From assembly GCF_001580365.1 (NCBI RefSeq), contig NZ_CP014480.1:2875981-2939980 (forward strand): 64,000 nt of DNA. Direction: 5' to 3'. Numbering within the stretch: position 1 is the stretch's first letter; each line of letters begins with the position of its first letter. This DNA comes from Kocuria turfanensis (GTDB lineage: Bacteria; Actinomycetota; Actinomycetes; Actinomycetales; Micrococcaceae). Shown here piece by piece: positions 25,267 to 32,238 of the stretch. Both the position numbers and the translations under genes were made by a program. The notes below the pieces were generated by a model. It was not told the origin of the DNA. It searched no databases and was given only the letters and a program-made list of their open reading frames with translations.

Positions 25267-25619
25267 GCTTCGCGTACCTCGGCTTCCTGCTGCTCAGCCT
25301 GGCCGGGATGGTGCTCCTCGACGTGCGGGGCAGGCTGTTCCTCGCCCACGACCCCCGCCGGGGGGCCCTCGTGCTGGCCGCGGGCGTGGTGTTCTTCCTC
25401 GCGTGGGACGTGGCCGGGATCGGCCTCGGGATCTTCCTGCACAGCCGGAGCGCGTACGCGACCGGCTGGATGGTGGCCCCGCAGATCCCGGTGGAGGAGG
25501 TCGTGTTCCTGCTGTTCCTCTGCTATCTCACCATGAACCTGGTCCGGCTGACGGAGAAGGCGCTGGCGCGCCGCTCCGCCGCGGCCGAGCCGGTCCGCGA
25601 GGAGGCGGACGCCCCGTGA
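25263..25619 (+). CDS. crtYe: C50 carotenoid cyclase subunit (CrtYe/LbtA type)
   Basis: Small membrane protein of 118 residues with three helices (FAYLGFLLLSLAGMVLL, ALVLAAGVVFFLAWDVAGIGLGIF, VEEVVFLLFLCYLTMNLVRL). It carries the heterodimeric lycopene cyclase domain, including AWDVAGI and the QIPVEEVVF motif. It works with the second subunit fused in the next gene to form the end rings of a C50 carotenoid. Whether the rings are epsilon, gamma or beta cannot be told from sequence alone. The ATG overlaps the crtB-crtI stop. Confidence 0.9.
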   Translation: MSFAYLGFLLLSLAGMVLLDVRGRLFLAHDPRRGALVLAAGVVFFLAWDVAGIGLGIFLHSRSAYATGWMVAPQIPVEEVVFLLFLCYLTMNLVRLTEKALARRSAAAEPVREEADAP

Positions 25620-26797
25620 CCTACGCCCTCATCATCCCGGTCTTCCTGGCACTGGCCCTGACGCCGGCCACCCTGCTGGTCCGCCGGCCCTCCCCGGCGC
25701 CCGCCCCGCGCCGGGCCCTGGCCGTGCTCGGGATCTCCTTCGGGATCCTGGCGCTGCTGACGGTCGTGTTCGACAACCTCATGATCGCCGCCGGGTTCTT
25801 CGACTACGGGGCCGGGCACATCACGGAGCTGCGGATCGGCCTGGTGCCGGTGGAGGACTTCGCGTACCCGCTGGCCGCGCTGCTGCTGCTGCCCTCGCTG
25901 TGGTGGGGGCTGGCCGAGCGCGGTCGGCTGACGGCCACCGTGCGCACCCTGGTGGCCACGTCCCGGCCGGTCTCGTGGGTCAACACCGCCTTCCCGTTCG
26001 CGGCGGCCTACGTCCTGACGACCGGCCGGGTGGACCTGCCCCTGGTGGCCGGGACCCTGTTCTTCCTGTTCCCCTACAACCTGCTGATGTACGGGATCAA
26101 CGACGTCTTCGACTACGAGTCCGACCTCCGCAACCCCCGCAAGGGCGGCGTCGAGGGGGCGCTCGTGGACCGCTCCGAGCACCGGATGATCCTGGTGGGC
26201 TCGGTGCTGGCCGCCCTGCCCTTCCTGGCGTACCTGCTCCCCGCCGGCGGGGCCGGCGCGGCAGGGGTGCTCGGGGCGAGCCTCTTCGCGGTCGTGGCCT
26301 ACAGCCTCCGGGGGCTGCGCTTCAAGGAGGTCCCGTTCCTGGACTCGGCGACCTCCGCCGCCCACTTCGTCTCCCCGGCCGTCTACGGCCTGGTGCTCGC
26401 CGGGGCGAACCCGTCGGTGGGCGTCGTGGCCCTGTGTGCGGGGTTCTTCCTGTGGTCGATGGCCTCCCAGGCGTTCGGGGCCGTGCAGGACGTCCAGGCG
26501 GACCGGGAGGGCGGGCTGCGCTCGATCGCCACGGTCCTGGGCGCCCGCCCGACCGTGTGGACCGCCCTGGTGCTCTACGTGGCCGCCGGGCTGCTCCTGC
26601 TGCTCGTGCCCTGGCCCGGGCCGCTGGCGTCCCTCCTGGTGCTGCCCTACCTGGCGAACCTCGTGCCGTTCCTGACGATCACGGACGCCGGCTGCGCGCG
26701 GGCCAACCGCGGCTGGCGGCGGTTCCTGTGGCTGAACTACCTCACCGGGTTCCTGGTGACGATGCTGCTGCTGTGGTCGTGGGAGCTCGCGCACTGA
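25616..26797 (+). CDS. Fused cyclase subunit and lycopene elongase (CrtYf-CrtEb)
   Basis: Membrane protein of 393 residues with no stop between two parts. Residues 1 to about 108 form the second lycopene cyclase subunit (MTYALIIPVFLALALTPATLL ... VPVEDFAYP). From about 109 comes a UbiA-type prenyltransferase matching lycopene elongase CrtEb: ATSRPVSWVNTAFPFAAAY, the first Asp motif NDVFDYESDLRNPRKGG (from residue 162) and a second near 290 (DVQADREGG). It would add two C5 units to lycopene and cyclise the product to a C50 carotenoid. A comparable fusion is known in Dietzia (LbtBC). The GTG start overlaps crtYe. Confidence 0.9.
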   Translation: MTYALIIPVFLALALTPATLLVRRPSPAPAPRRALAVLGISFGILALLTVVFDNLMIAAGFFDYGAGHITELRIGLVPVEDFAYPLAALLLLPSLWWGLAERGRLTATVRTLVATSRPVSWVNTAFPFAAAYVLTTGRVDLPLVAGTLFFLFPYNLLMYGINDVFDYESDLRNPRKGGVEGALVDRSEHRMILVGSVLAALPFLAYLLPAGGAGAAGVLGASLFAVVAYSLRGLRFKEVPFLDSATSAAHFVSPAVYGLVLAGANPSVGVVALCAGFFLWSMASQAFGAVQDVQADREGGLRSIATVLGARPTVWTALVLYVAAGLLLLLVPWPGPLASLLVLPYLANLVPFLTITDAGCARANRGWRRFLWLNYLTGFLVTMLLLWSWELAH

Positions 26798-26861
26798 GCC
26801 CGGGCGCCGGCGCCGTGGGGAGCGGGGCGCCGGTGAAAGCACAGAACTACTAATGAATAGT

Positions 26862-26888
26862 CGTCGGAAAGCATTGCTTTTGCCGACG
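26862..26888. terminator. Hairpin downstream of the crt operon
   Basis: CGTCGGAAAGCA and TGCTTT-tg-CCGACG form an inverted repeat 65 nt after the last crt gene. It is unusually AT-rich in the middle. It could be the operon terminator or an operator for the following small genes. A GATACT -10-like hexamer comes shortly after. Confidence 0.5.
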
Positions 26889-27029
26889 GGATCGGCGGCC
26901 GATACTGGAGGCACCAGCCCGTCGACCGTGAGGCAGGACACAGGTCTCCCGTCCTGACCGCGGCCGTCGTCGCCGGTGCGTTCCTGCACGACCACCGCTC
27001 AGCGGCCCATCCTCCGAGGACCTGCACCC

Positions 27030-27185
27030 ATGACCGTCGAACTCCTGCCCAACGTCGTCGCCGCCCCGTCCCGTCCCCGTCTCCGCGGGACCACCGCCCT
27101 GTCCTGGGGCGCCTTCGTGCTGGACTGCGCCTGCGGCGCGGCCGAACCGGACTGCCTGTACTGCTCCGGTCCCGAGAGCGACTGA
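27030..27185 (+). CDS. Small cysteine-rich protein of unknown function
   Basis: A 51-residue ORF with ATG start and a GAGGA sequence about 9 nt upstream. The C-terminal third is LDCACGAAEPDCLYCSGPESD: four cysteines arranged CxCx7CxxC, a spacing that could bind a metal or form disulfides. The N-terminal part is basic and Pro/Arg-containing. It is followed after 4 nt by a DUF2188-like gene, suggesting co-expression. I do not recognise a family. A zinc-binding micro-protein or a modified peptide are both possible. Confidence 0.55.
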   Translation: MTVELLPNVVAAPSRPRLRGTTALSWGAFVLDCACGAAEPDCLYCSGPESD

Positions 27186-27189
27186 GGGC

Positions 27190-27405
27190 GTGGCCGCCGT
27201 GTCCGCGCCCGTCGACCGCATCGTGACCCGCAGCCTCCAGGGCGGCTGGGAGGTGCGAGCGCCCGGTTCCCGCCGGGGCGGCCTCCGGGCGAGCACCCGG
27301 GCCGGCGCCCTGCAGTGGGCCTGGAACATCACCCGGGACACCGGGGGCAGGGTCCTGCTGCACCCCGGCGACGCTCCCGGGCGCGAGTCCGCCCCGCAGC
27401 GCTGA
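27190..27405 (+). CDS. DUF2188-like small protein
   Basis: Protein of 71 residues matching the short DUF2188 pattern: a GGW motif (LQGGWEVRAPGSRRGG), a helix with ASTRAGALQWAWNITRDTGG and a final strand GRVLLHPGDAPGRE. These proteins are widespread in actinobacteria and have no known function. The start is GTG, 4 nt after the Cys-rich ORF, so the two genes are probably one transcript. A strong bidirectional hairpin follows. Confidence 0.65.
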   Translation: MAAVSAPVDRIVTRSLQGGWEVRAPGSRRGGLRASTRAGALQWAWNITRDTGGRVLLHPGDAPGRESAPQR

Positions 27406-27439
27406 GCCTCCCGGCCACCGCCGAGCCGGCCACCACCGA

Positions 27440-27469
27440 GCCGGCCCGGGCCGGACGGCCCGGGCCGGC
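27440..27469. terminator. Bidirectional hairpin between convergent genes
   Basis: Perfect 13-bp arms (27440-27452, 27457-27469) with loop GGAC, placed between the DUF2188 gene and the E2 gene. Two direct copies of CCGGCCACCRCCGAGCCGG stand just before it. Confidence 0.8.
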
Positions 27470-27473
27470 GGTG

Positions 27474-28997
27474 CTACAGGTCCGCGAGCACCGACATCGG
27501 GTTCTCGACCGCGTCGGCCACCATGCGCAGGAAGCCGCCGGCCGTCCCGCCGTCGCACACGCGGTGGTCGAAGGCCAGGGAGAGCTGGGTGACCTTGCGG
27601 ACGGCCAGCTGCCCGTCGACCACCCACGGCCGGTCGATGATCCGGCCGACCCCGAGGATCGCCACCTCCGGGTGGTTGATGATCGCCGCGGCCCCGTCCG
27701 TGCCGAACACCCCGTAGTTGTTGAGGGTGAACGTGGACCCGGACAGCTCCGCCGGGGAGGCCTTGCCGGAGCGGGCGAGCTCGGTGAGCCGCCGCAGCTC
27801 GGCGTCGAGGCCACGAGCGCTCAGGGCGTGGGCGTTGCGGATGTTGGGCACCACGAGCCCGCGGTCGGTCTGCGCCGCGAAGCCCAGGTTCACGCCCTCG
27901 AAGCGCACGATCTCCTGGCTGCCGTCCTCGCGGGTCTCGATGCGGGTGGCGAGCTCGGGATGCCGGGCCAGGCCCGCGAGCACGAAGCGGGCGATCAGGG
28001 CCATCAGCCCCGGCGCGGTGGCCGGGTCCTGCGCCTTGAGCGCCGCGCGCAGCTCCACCAGCTTCGTGGCGTCCACGTCCACCCAGACGGTGGCCTCGGG
28101 GATCTCGGTGCGCGACCGGCTCATCGCCTGCGCGATGACCTTCCGCACCCCCGAGACCGGGACGCGCCCGGCCACGCCCAGCCCGGTGCGCGGGTCCGTC
28201 GCGGACGGCGCCCCGTCGGCCGGCTCCGCTGCGAGGGGCTGCGGCGCGGCGGCCGCCGGCGGGGCCGGGGCCGGCTCCGGCTCCGGGGCGGTGGCGGCCA
28301 CGACGTCGCGGCGCAGGATCAGCCCGCCGGGCCCGGAGCCGCGCACGGTGGAGATGTCGATCCCGCGGTCCTTGGCGAGCTTGCGCACGATCGGGGAGAC
28401 GACGGTGGGGGCCAGCCGCGGGGCCGAGGCCATCGCGTCGTGGGCGGCCCCGGACGCGGCGGCCTGCCCGGCGAGCTGCTGGGTGAGCCGGTCGCCGAGC
28501 CCGTCGGCGACCGGGCCGGAGGCCCCGGCGGGGGCGGCGGCACGCTTGGGCCGGCGCCGGCGCCCGGCCGAACCCGCCGCCGGGGTGCCGTAGCCGATCA
28601 GCACGCTGCCGGAGCCCTCGGCGTCGTCGGAGGTCCCGGCGGCCACGGTGCCCGCCTCGGCCGCCGAGCGGGGGTCCGCCCCGGCGCGCTCCTCCTCGCG
28701 GTAGGACTGCCCGCCGCGGGGCCCGCCCCCCTGCGGGGCGGGGGTCCCGGCGGTGTCCCCGGTGTTCACGGAGATCAGCGGCGCGCCCACGTCGAGGGTC
28801 TGCCCGGAGGCGCCGTGCAGCTCCTGCACGGTCCCCGCGAAGGGGCAGGGCACCTCCACCGCGGACTTGGCGGTCTCCACCTCGGCGATGGGCTGGTCCA
28901 CGGCCACGGTGTCGCCCACCTGGACCAGCCAGCCCAGGAGCTCGGCCTCCGTGAGTCCCTCGCCGAGATCCGGCAGGGTGAACGTCTTCACGGTCAT
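27474..28997 (-). CDS. bkdC: 2-oxoacid dehydrogenase E2 (branched-chain type)
   Basis: Dihydrolipoamide acyltransferase of 507 residues. One N-terminal lipoyl domain (lipoyl lysine in VETAKSAVEVP near 44), a long Ala/Pro linker, a peripheral subunit-binding domain (about 198-235, SPIVRKLAKDRGIDISTVRGSGPGGLILRRDV), a second linker and the catalytic domain ending in FDHRVCDGG with the active His and Asp. With E1 alpha and beta it makes the complex that oxidises branched-chain 2-oxoacids to acyl-CoA, supplying iso/anteiso fatty-acid primers. The ATG at 28997 has GGGAGGA upstream and lies 2 nt after the E1 beta stop. Another 2-oxoacid substrate is possible. Confidence 0.9.
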   Translation of the reverse strand: MTVKTFTLPDLGEGLTEAELLGWLVQVGDTVAVDQPIAEVETAKSAVEVPCPFAGTVQELHGASGQTLDVGAPLISVNTGDTAGTPAPQGGGPRGGQSYREEERAGADPRSAAEAGTVAAGTSDDAEGSGSVLIGYGTPAAGSAGRRRRPKRAAAPAGASGPVADGLGDRLTQQLAGQAAASGAAHDAMASAPRLAPTVVSPIVRKLAKDRGIDISTVRGSGPGGLILRRDVVAATAPEPEPAPAPPAAAAPQPLAAEPADGAPSATDPRTGLGVAGRVPVSGVRKVIAQAMSRSRTEIPEATVWVDVDATKLVELRAALKAQDPATAPGLMALIARFVLAGLARHPELATRIETREDGSQEIVRFEGVNLGFAAQTDRGLVVPNIRNAHALSARGLDAELRRLTELARSGKASPAELSGSTFTLNNYGVFGTDGAAAIINHPEVAILGVGRIIDRPWVVDGQLAVRKVTQLSLAFDHRVCDGGTAGGFLRMVADAVENPMSVLADL

Positions 28998-28999
28998 GG

Positions 29000-30049
29000 T
29001 CAGTCCTCCCACTGCAGGTCGTCCACGGCGTCGAGGATGCGGTCGACGCTGGGCAGGTAGTACTCCTCGAGCTTGGGCGAGGGGTACGGGATGTCGAAGC
29101 CGGTCACGCGCCGCACCGGCGCGGCCAGCGAGTGGAAGCAGCGCTCCTGCACCCGGGCGACGATCTCGGCGGCCACGGAGGCGAAGCCGGGCGCCTCGGC
29201 GACCACGACCACGCGCCCGGTGCGGCGCACCGAGGCGGCGACGGTCTCGTCGTCGAACGGGACGATGCTGCGCAGGTCCACGACCTCGAGGGAACGGCCC
29301 TCGGCCTCGGCGGCCGCGGCGGCCGCCAGGGCGGTGGGCACGGACGGCCCGTAGGTGAGGATCGTGGCGTCCTGACCGGTGCGGGCGACGACGGCGCGGC
29401 CCTCCCGGCGCTCCGGGGCCCGGTTCTCGTAGCGGTCCCGCAGCTCGGCCAGGTCCACCGGCGCCTTGGACCAGTAGAGCTTCTTGGGCTCGAAGAACAC
29501 CACGGGATCGTCGGAGTCGATCGCCTCGCGGAGCATCAGGTAGGCGTCCTCGACGGTGGCCGGGGTGAAGACCTTCAGGCCCGGGGTGTGGGCGTAGTAG
29601 GCCTCGGAGGAGTCGCAGTGGTGCTCCACGCCGCCGATCCCGCCGGCGTAGGGGATGCGGATGACGATCGGCAGGGTCACGGCGCCGCGGGTGCGGTTGT
29701 GCATCTTCGCGATGTGCGAGGCGATCTGCTCGAACGCCGGGTAGGCGAAGGCGTCGAACTGCATCTCGATCACCGGGCGCATCCGGTTCATCGCCATGCC
29801 CACGGCCATCCCGGCGATCCCGGACTCCGCCAGCGGGGTGTCGAAGCAGCGGGTGCGCCCGAAGCGCTGCGTCAGCCCGTCGGTGATCCGGAAGACCCCG
29901 CCGAGGGTGCCGACGTCCTCCCCGAAGACGACGACGGCGTCGTCGGCGGTCAGGGCGTCGGCCAGGGCGGTGTTGAGCGCCTGCGCGAAGGTGGCCGGCC
30001 TGGCGGCCGGGGTCTGCCCGGACGGTGCGGGGGCCTGGAGGGTGCTCAC
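29000..30049 (-). CDS. bkdB: 2-oxoacid dehydrogenase E1 beta subunit
   Basis: Beta subunit of the ThDP-dependent E1, 349 residues. It contains VVFGEDVGTLGGVFRIT, FDTPLAESGIAGMAVGMAM and IPYAGGIGGVEHHCDSSEAYYAHTPGLKV, which are typical of branched-chain E1 beta. The C-terminal domain has LEVVDLRSIVPFDDETV and ends with YLPSVDRILDAVDDL. The GTG start overlaps the E1 alpha stop by 4 nt. It forms the alpha2beta2 decarboxylase with E1 alpha. Confidence 0.92.
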   Translation of the reverse strand: MSTLQAPAPSGQTPAARPATFAQALNTALADALTADDAVVVFGEDVGTLGGVFRITDGLTQRFGRTRCFDTPLAESGIAGMAVGMAMNRMRPVIEMQFDAFAYPAFEQIASHIAKMHNRTRGAVTLPIVIRIPYAGGIGGVEHHCDSSEAYYAHTPGLKVFTPATVEDAYLMLREAIDSDDPVVFFEPKKLYWSKAPVDLAELRDRYENRAPERREGRAVVARTGQDATILTYGPSVPTALAAAAAAEAEGRSLEVVDLRSIVPFDDETVAASVRRTGRVVVVAEAPGFASVAAEIVARVQERCFHSLAAPVRRVTGFDIPYPSPKLEEYYLPSVDRILDAVDDLQWED

Positions 30050-31221
30050 GGTGCGGTCTCCTCTCGGGCGAGCTCGGCGGCGAGGATCTGCTCCTGCTCG
30101 GCGAGCTGCGGGGTCTGCTCGGTGTAGACGTGGCGGAAGAGCTCGCGCGGGTCGACCTGCACGTCGGCGTTCATGCCGTCGCGCAGGGCCGCGGCGACGT
30201 CCTCGGCGGCGGCGGCGATGCGCTGCTCGGCAGCGTCGTCGAGCAGCCCCTCCCCGGCCAGGTAGGCGCGCATGCGGGTCACGGGGTCCTTGGCGATCCA
30301 CTCCTGCACCTCGGCGTCGTCGCGGTAGCGGGTCGCGTCGTCGGCGTTGGTGTGCGCCTGCATGCGGTAGGTGTGGGCCTCCACGAGCAGGGGCTCGGAC
30401 TCCGAGCGCGCCAGGTCCACGGCGCGGCCCAGCGTGGCGAGCAGGGCAACCAGGTCGTTGCCGTCCACCCGCTCCCCGGCCATGCCGTAGCCGACCGCCT
30501 TGTGGGCGAGGCTGGGGGCGGCCGACTGCTGGGACAGGGGCACGGAGATCGCGTAGCCGTTGTTCTGCACGAAGAACACGACCGGCAGCTTGAACACGGC
30601 GGCGAAGTTCAGGGCCTCGTGGAAGTCGCCCTCGCTCGTGGCGCCGTCGCCGCACATGGCCAGGACCACGGTGTCCTCACCGCGCAGCTTCGCGGCGTGG
30701 GCCACGCCCACCGCGTGCAGCAGCTGGGTGGTCAGCGGGGTCGACTGGATGCCGACGTGGTGCTCGTGGGGGTCGTAGCCGCCGTGCCACTCGCCGCGGA
30801 AGATCGACATCACGTCCAGGGGCCGCACGCCCTTGGTCATCACGGCCACGGTGTCCCGGTAGGTGGGGAACAGCCAGTCGCCCTCCTTCAGGCACAGGGC
30901 CGCGGCCACCTGGCAGGCCTCCTGCCCGTGGCTGGAGGGGTAGACGGCCATCCGGCCCTGGCGCACCAGCGCGGAGTTCTGGTCGTTGACCCGGCGGCCG
31001 ACCACCAGCTTCTCGTAGGCGCCCAGCAGCACGTCCCCCGCGGGCAGCGGGTACTCGTGGCCGGGCTCGGTGCCCTGCTCCTCGGCCGGCAGCAGGCGGC
31101 CGGTGGGGTCCACCATCCGGATCTCGCCGCGGGCCGGGAGCATGTACTGCTCCGGTGTGATGCCGAAGGTCTGGGAGGCCCGGAGGATCGGGTCCTCGGG
31201 GGTCTCGACGGTCTGGCTCAT
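30046..31221 (-). CDS. bkdA: 2-oxoacid dehydrogenase E1 alpha subunit
   Basis: Alpha subunit of the E1 decarboxylase, 391 residues. The ThDP-magnesium motif is GDGATSEGDFHEALNFAAVFKLPVVFFVQNN. The phosphorylation-loop region reads HTYRMQAHTNADDATRYR. The N-terminal YMLPARGEIRMVDPTGRLL matches branched-chain E1 alpha rather than pyruvate E1. The ATG has GAGGGG upstream. It is the first gene of an E1a-E1b-E2 operon that lacks its own E3, which must come from elsewhere. Divergent to an Lrp-type regulator. Confidence 0.92.
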   Translation of the reverse strand: MSQTVETPEDPILRASQTFGITPEQYMLPARGEIRMVDPTGRLLPAEEQGTEPGHEYPLPAGDVLLGAYEKLVVGRRVNDQNSALVRQGRMAVYPSSHGQEACQVAAALCLKEGDWLFPTYRDTVAVMTKGVRPLDVMSIFRGEWHGGYDPHEHHVGIQSTPLTTQLLHAVGVAHAAKLRGEDTVVLAMCGDGATSEGDFHEALNFAAVFKLPVVFFVQNNGYAISVPLSQQSAAPSLAHKAVGYGMAGERVDGNDLVALLATLGRAVDLARSESEPLLVEAHTYRMQAHTNADDATRYRDDAEVQEWIAKDPVTRMRAYLAGEGLLDDAAEQRIAAAAEDVAAALRDGMNADVQVDPRELFRHVYTEQTPQLAEQEQILAAELAREETAP

Positions 31222-31296
31222 GGTGTCCCCTCGGTCGGTCCCCGGTCCGGGCGCGGACGCGGGGAGGCAGGAAGGCCGCTGAAGTTCTGTCCGCCC

Positions 31297-31417
31297 AGTA
31301 TGAGAAGAACGGATGGTTCGTATCCAGGTCCGCGGGAAAGTCCAGAATCCTGCGGGCATCGGTGCCGTCTCCGTGGACGAAATGTTTTACTGTGGCGTGG
31401 GACACACGCATTCGTCC
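31297..31417. promoter_or_regulatory. Divergent bkd/Lrp promoter region
   Basis: CATACT read on the minus strand (31302-31297) is a likely -10 for E1 alpha. GGAT-N7-ATCC lies just upstream (31311-31325). GGACGAA (31375-31381) and TTCGTCC (31411-31417) form a spaced inverted repeat flanking a TGTG...CACA element. These are candidate sites for the Lrp regulator. Confidence 0.4.
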
Positions 31418-31462
31418 GACACCGTTTCCCGCCCTTCCGTCCCGCCCCGAAGGAGTCCCGCC

Positions 31463-31915
31463 GTGCCCTCGACCCCCGTCCCGCTGGACGAGACCGACCG
31501 GAAGATCCTCGCCGAGCTCTCCCGGGACGCCCGGCAGTCGGTGACCGCGATCGCCGCGGCCGTGCACGTCTCCCGCGCCCACGCCTACGCCCGCATCAAC
31601 CGGCTGCGCGACGAGGGGGTGATCCTGCGCTTCAGCACCGTGATCGACCCGGTGCGCGCCGGGCTGCAGGCCTCGGCCTACGTGACGCTGAAGCTCCAGC
31701 AGAACACCTGGCGGGAGCTGTGCGGGCAGCTGCAGGCGATCCCGGCCGTGCACCACATCGCCCTGGTCGGCGGGAACTTCGACGTCATGCTGCTGGTGCG
31801 CGCCGTGGACACGGTGCACCTGCGGCAGGTGATCTTCGAGCACATCCAGCAGCTGCCCGGCGTGGTGGACACCCAGACGTTCCTGATCTTCGAGGACATC
31901 GACACCCGGGCGTGA
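31463..31915 (+). CDS. Lrp/AsnC-family regulator (BkdR-like)
   Basis: Regulator of 150 residues. HTH domain about 8-55 (LDETDRKILAELSRDARQSVTAIAAAVHVSRAHAYARINRL), then the RAM ligand-binding domain (SAYVTLKLQQNTW, IALVGGNFDVMLLVRAVD, VVDTQTFLIFEDI). The start is GTG with GAAGGAG 7 nt upstream; longer frames exist but lack support. Divergent placement next to the bkd operon suggests it controls branched-chain amino-acid degradation in response to an amino acid, as BkdR does in other bacteria. Confidence 0.88.
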   Translation: MPSTPVPLDETDRKILAELSRDARQSVTAIAAAVHVSRAHAYARINRLRDEGVILRFSTVIDPVRAGLQASAYVTLKLQQNTWRELCGQLQAIPAVHHIALVGGNFDVMLLVRAVDTVHLRQVIFEHIQQLPGVVDTQTFLIFEDIDTRA

Positions 31916-31965
31916 CCGGCCCGGGCGCCGGGTGCCCCGGACGTCCCGGGGAGGGATGTCGCAGG

Positions 31966-32025
31966 GGCGTCACGAACGGCGTCACGAGCGGCGTCACGAA
32001 CGGCGTCACGAGCGGCGTCACGATC
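31966..32025 (+). repeat. Five 12-bp direct repeats upstream of the met promoter
   Basis: Units GGCGTCACGARC start at 31966, 31978, 31990, 32002 and 32014 (last unit ends ATC), alternating AAC/AGC in the first four. A degenerate CGTCACGGACGTCA follows. The array ends about 50 bp before the -10 of the met operon. It may be a multi-site binding array or a minisatellite. Confidence 0.85.
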
Positions 32026-32076
32026 CGTCACGGACGTCATGTTCGGTCGCGGAACGGCGCCGGCCCGCCCCGCGCA

Positions 32077-32235
32077 TAGTGTGGTCCCAGCTTCACGAGA
32101 CGCGACTGTCAAGCTCCGACTGGGTCGCGCACCAACCCCATGCTCACCGGGTGGTTCGGATGAGGAAGCGGCCTGCATCCCCGTTGCCGCGCAGCGGGTG
32201 ACCGGTGCGGGTAAGAGCAAGTGCACAGGAGCCGC
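32077..32235 (+). ncRNA. SAM riboswitch (SAM-IV or SAM-I/IV type) with promoter
   Basis: A -10-like TAGTGT (32077-32082) places the transcript start near 32089. The leader then shows the SAM-I/IV core: P1 GCTTC (32090-32094) with GAAGC (32165-32169), ACGAGA junction, P2 CGCGAC/GTCGCG, CAACC-containing P3, and GATGAG before the 3' P1 strand. No P4 stands between P3 and P1, and further stems follow P1, as in SAM-IV. It precedes metY-metB and would switch them off when S-adenosylmethionine is abundant. Confidence 0.75.
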
Positions 32236-32238
32236 GCC

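Noticed and set aside
31966..32025. CRISPR array
   Set aside because: Units are contiguous 12-mers without spacers and no cas gene is near.
32089..32170. Cobalamin riboswitch or T-box for the met operon
   Set aside because: No B12 box and no T-box or specifier loop is seen, while the SAM-I/IV core elements match well.
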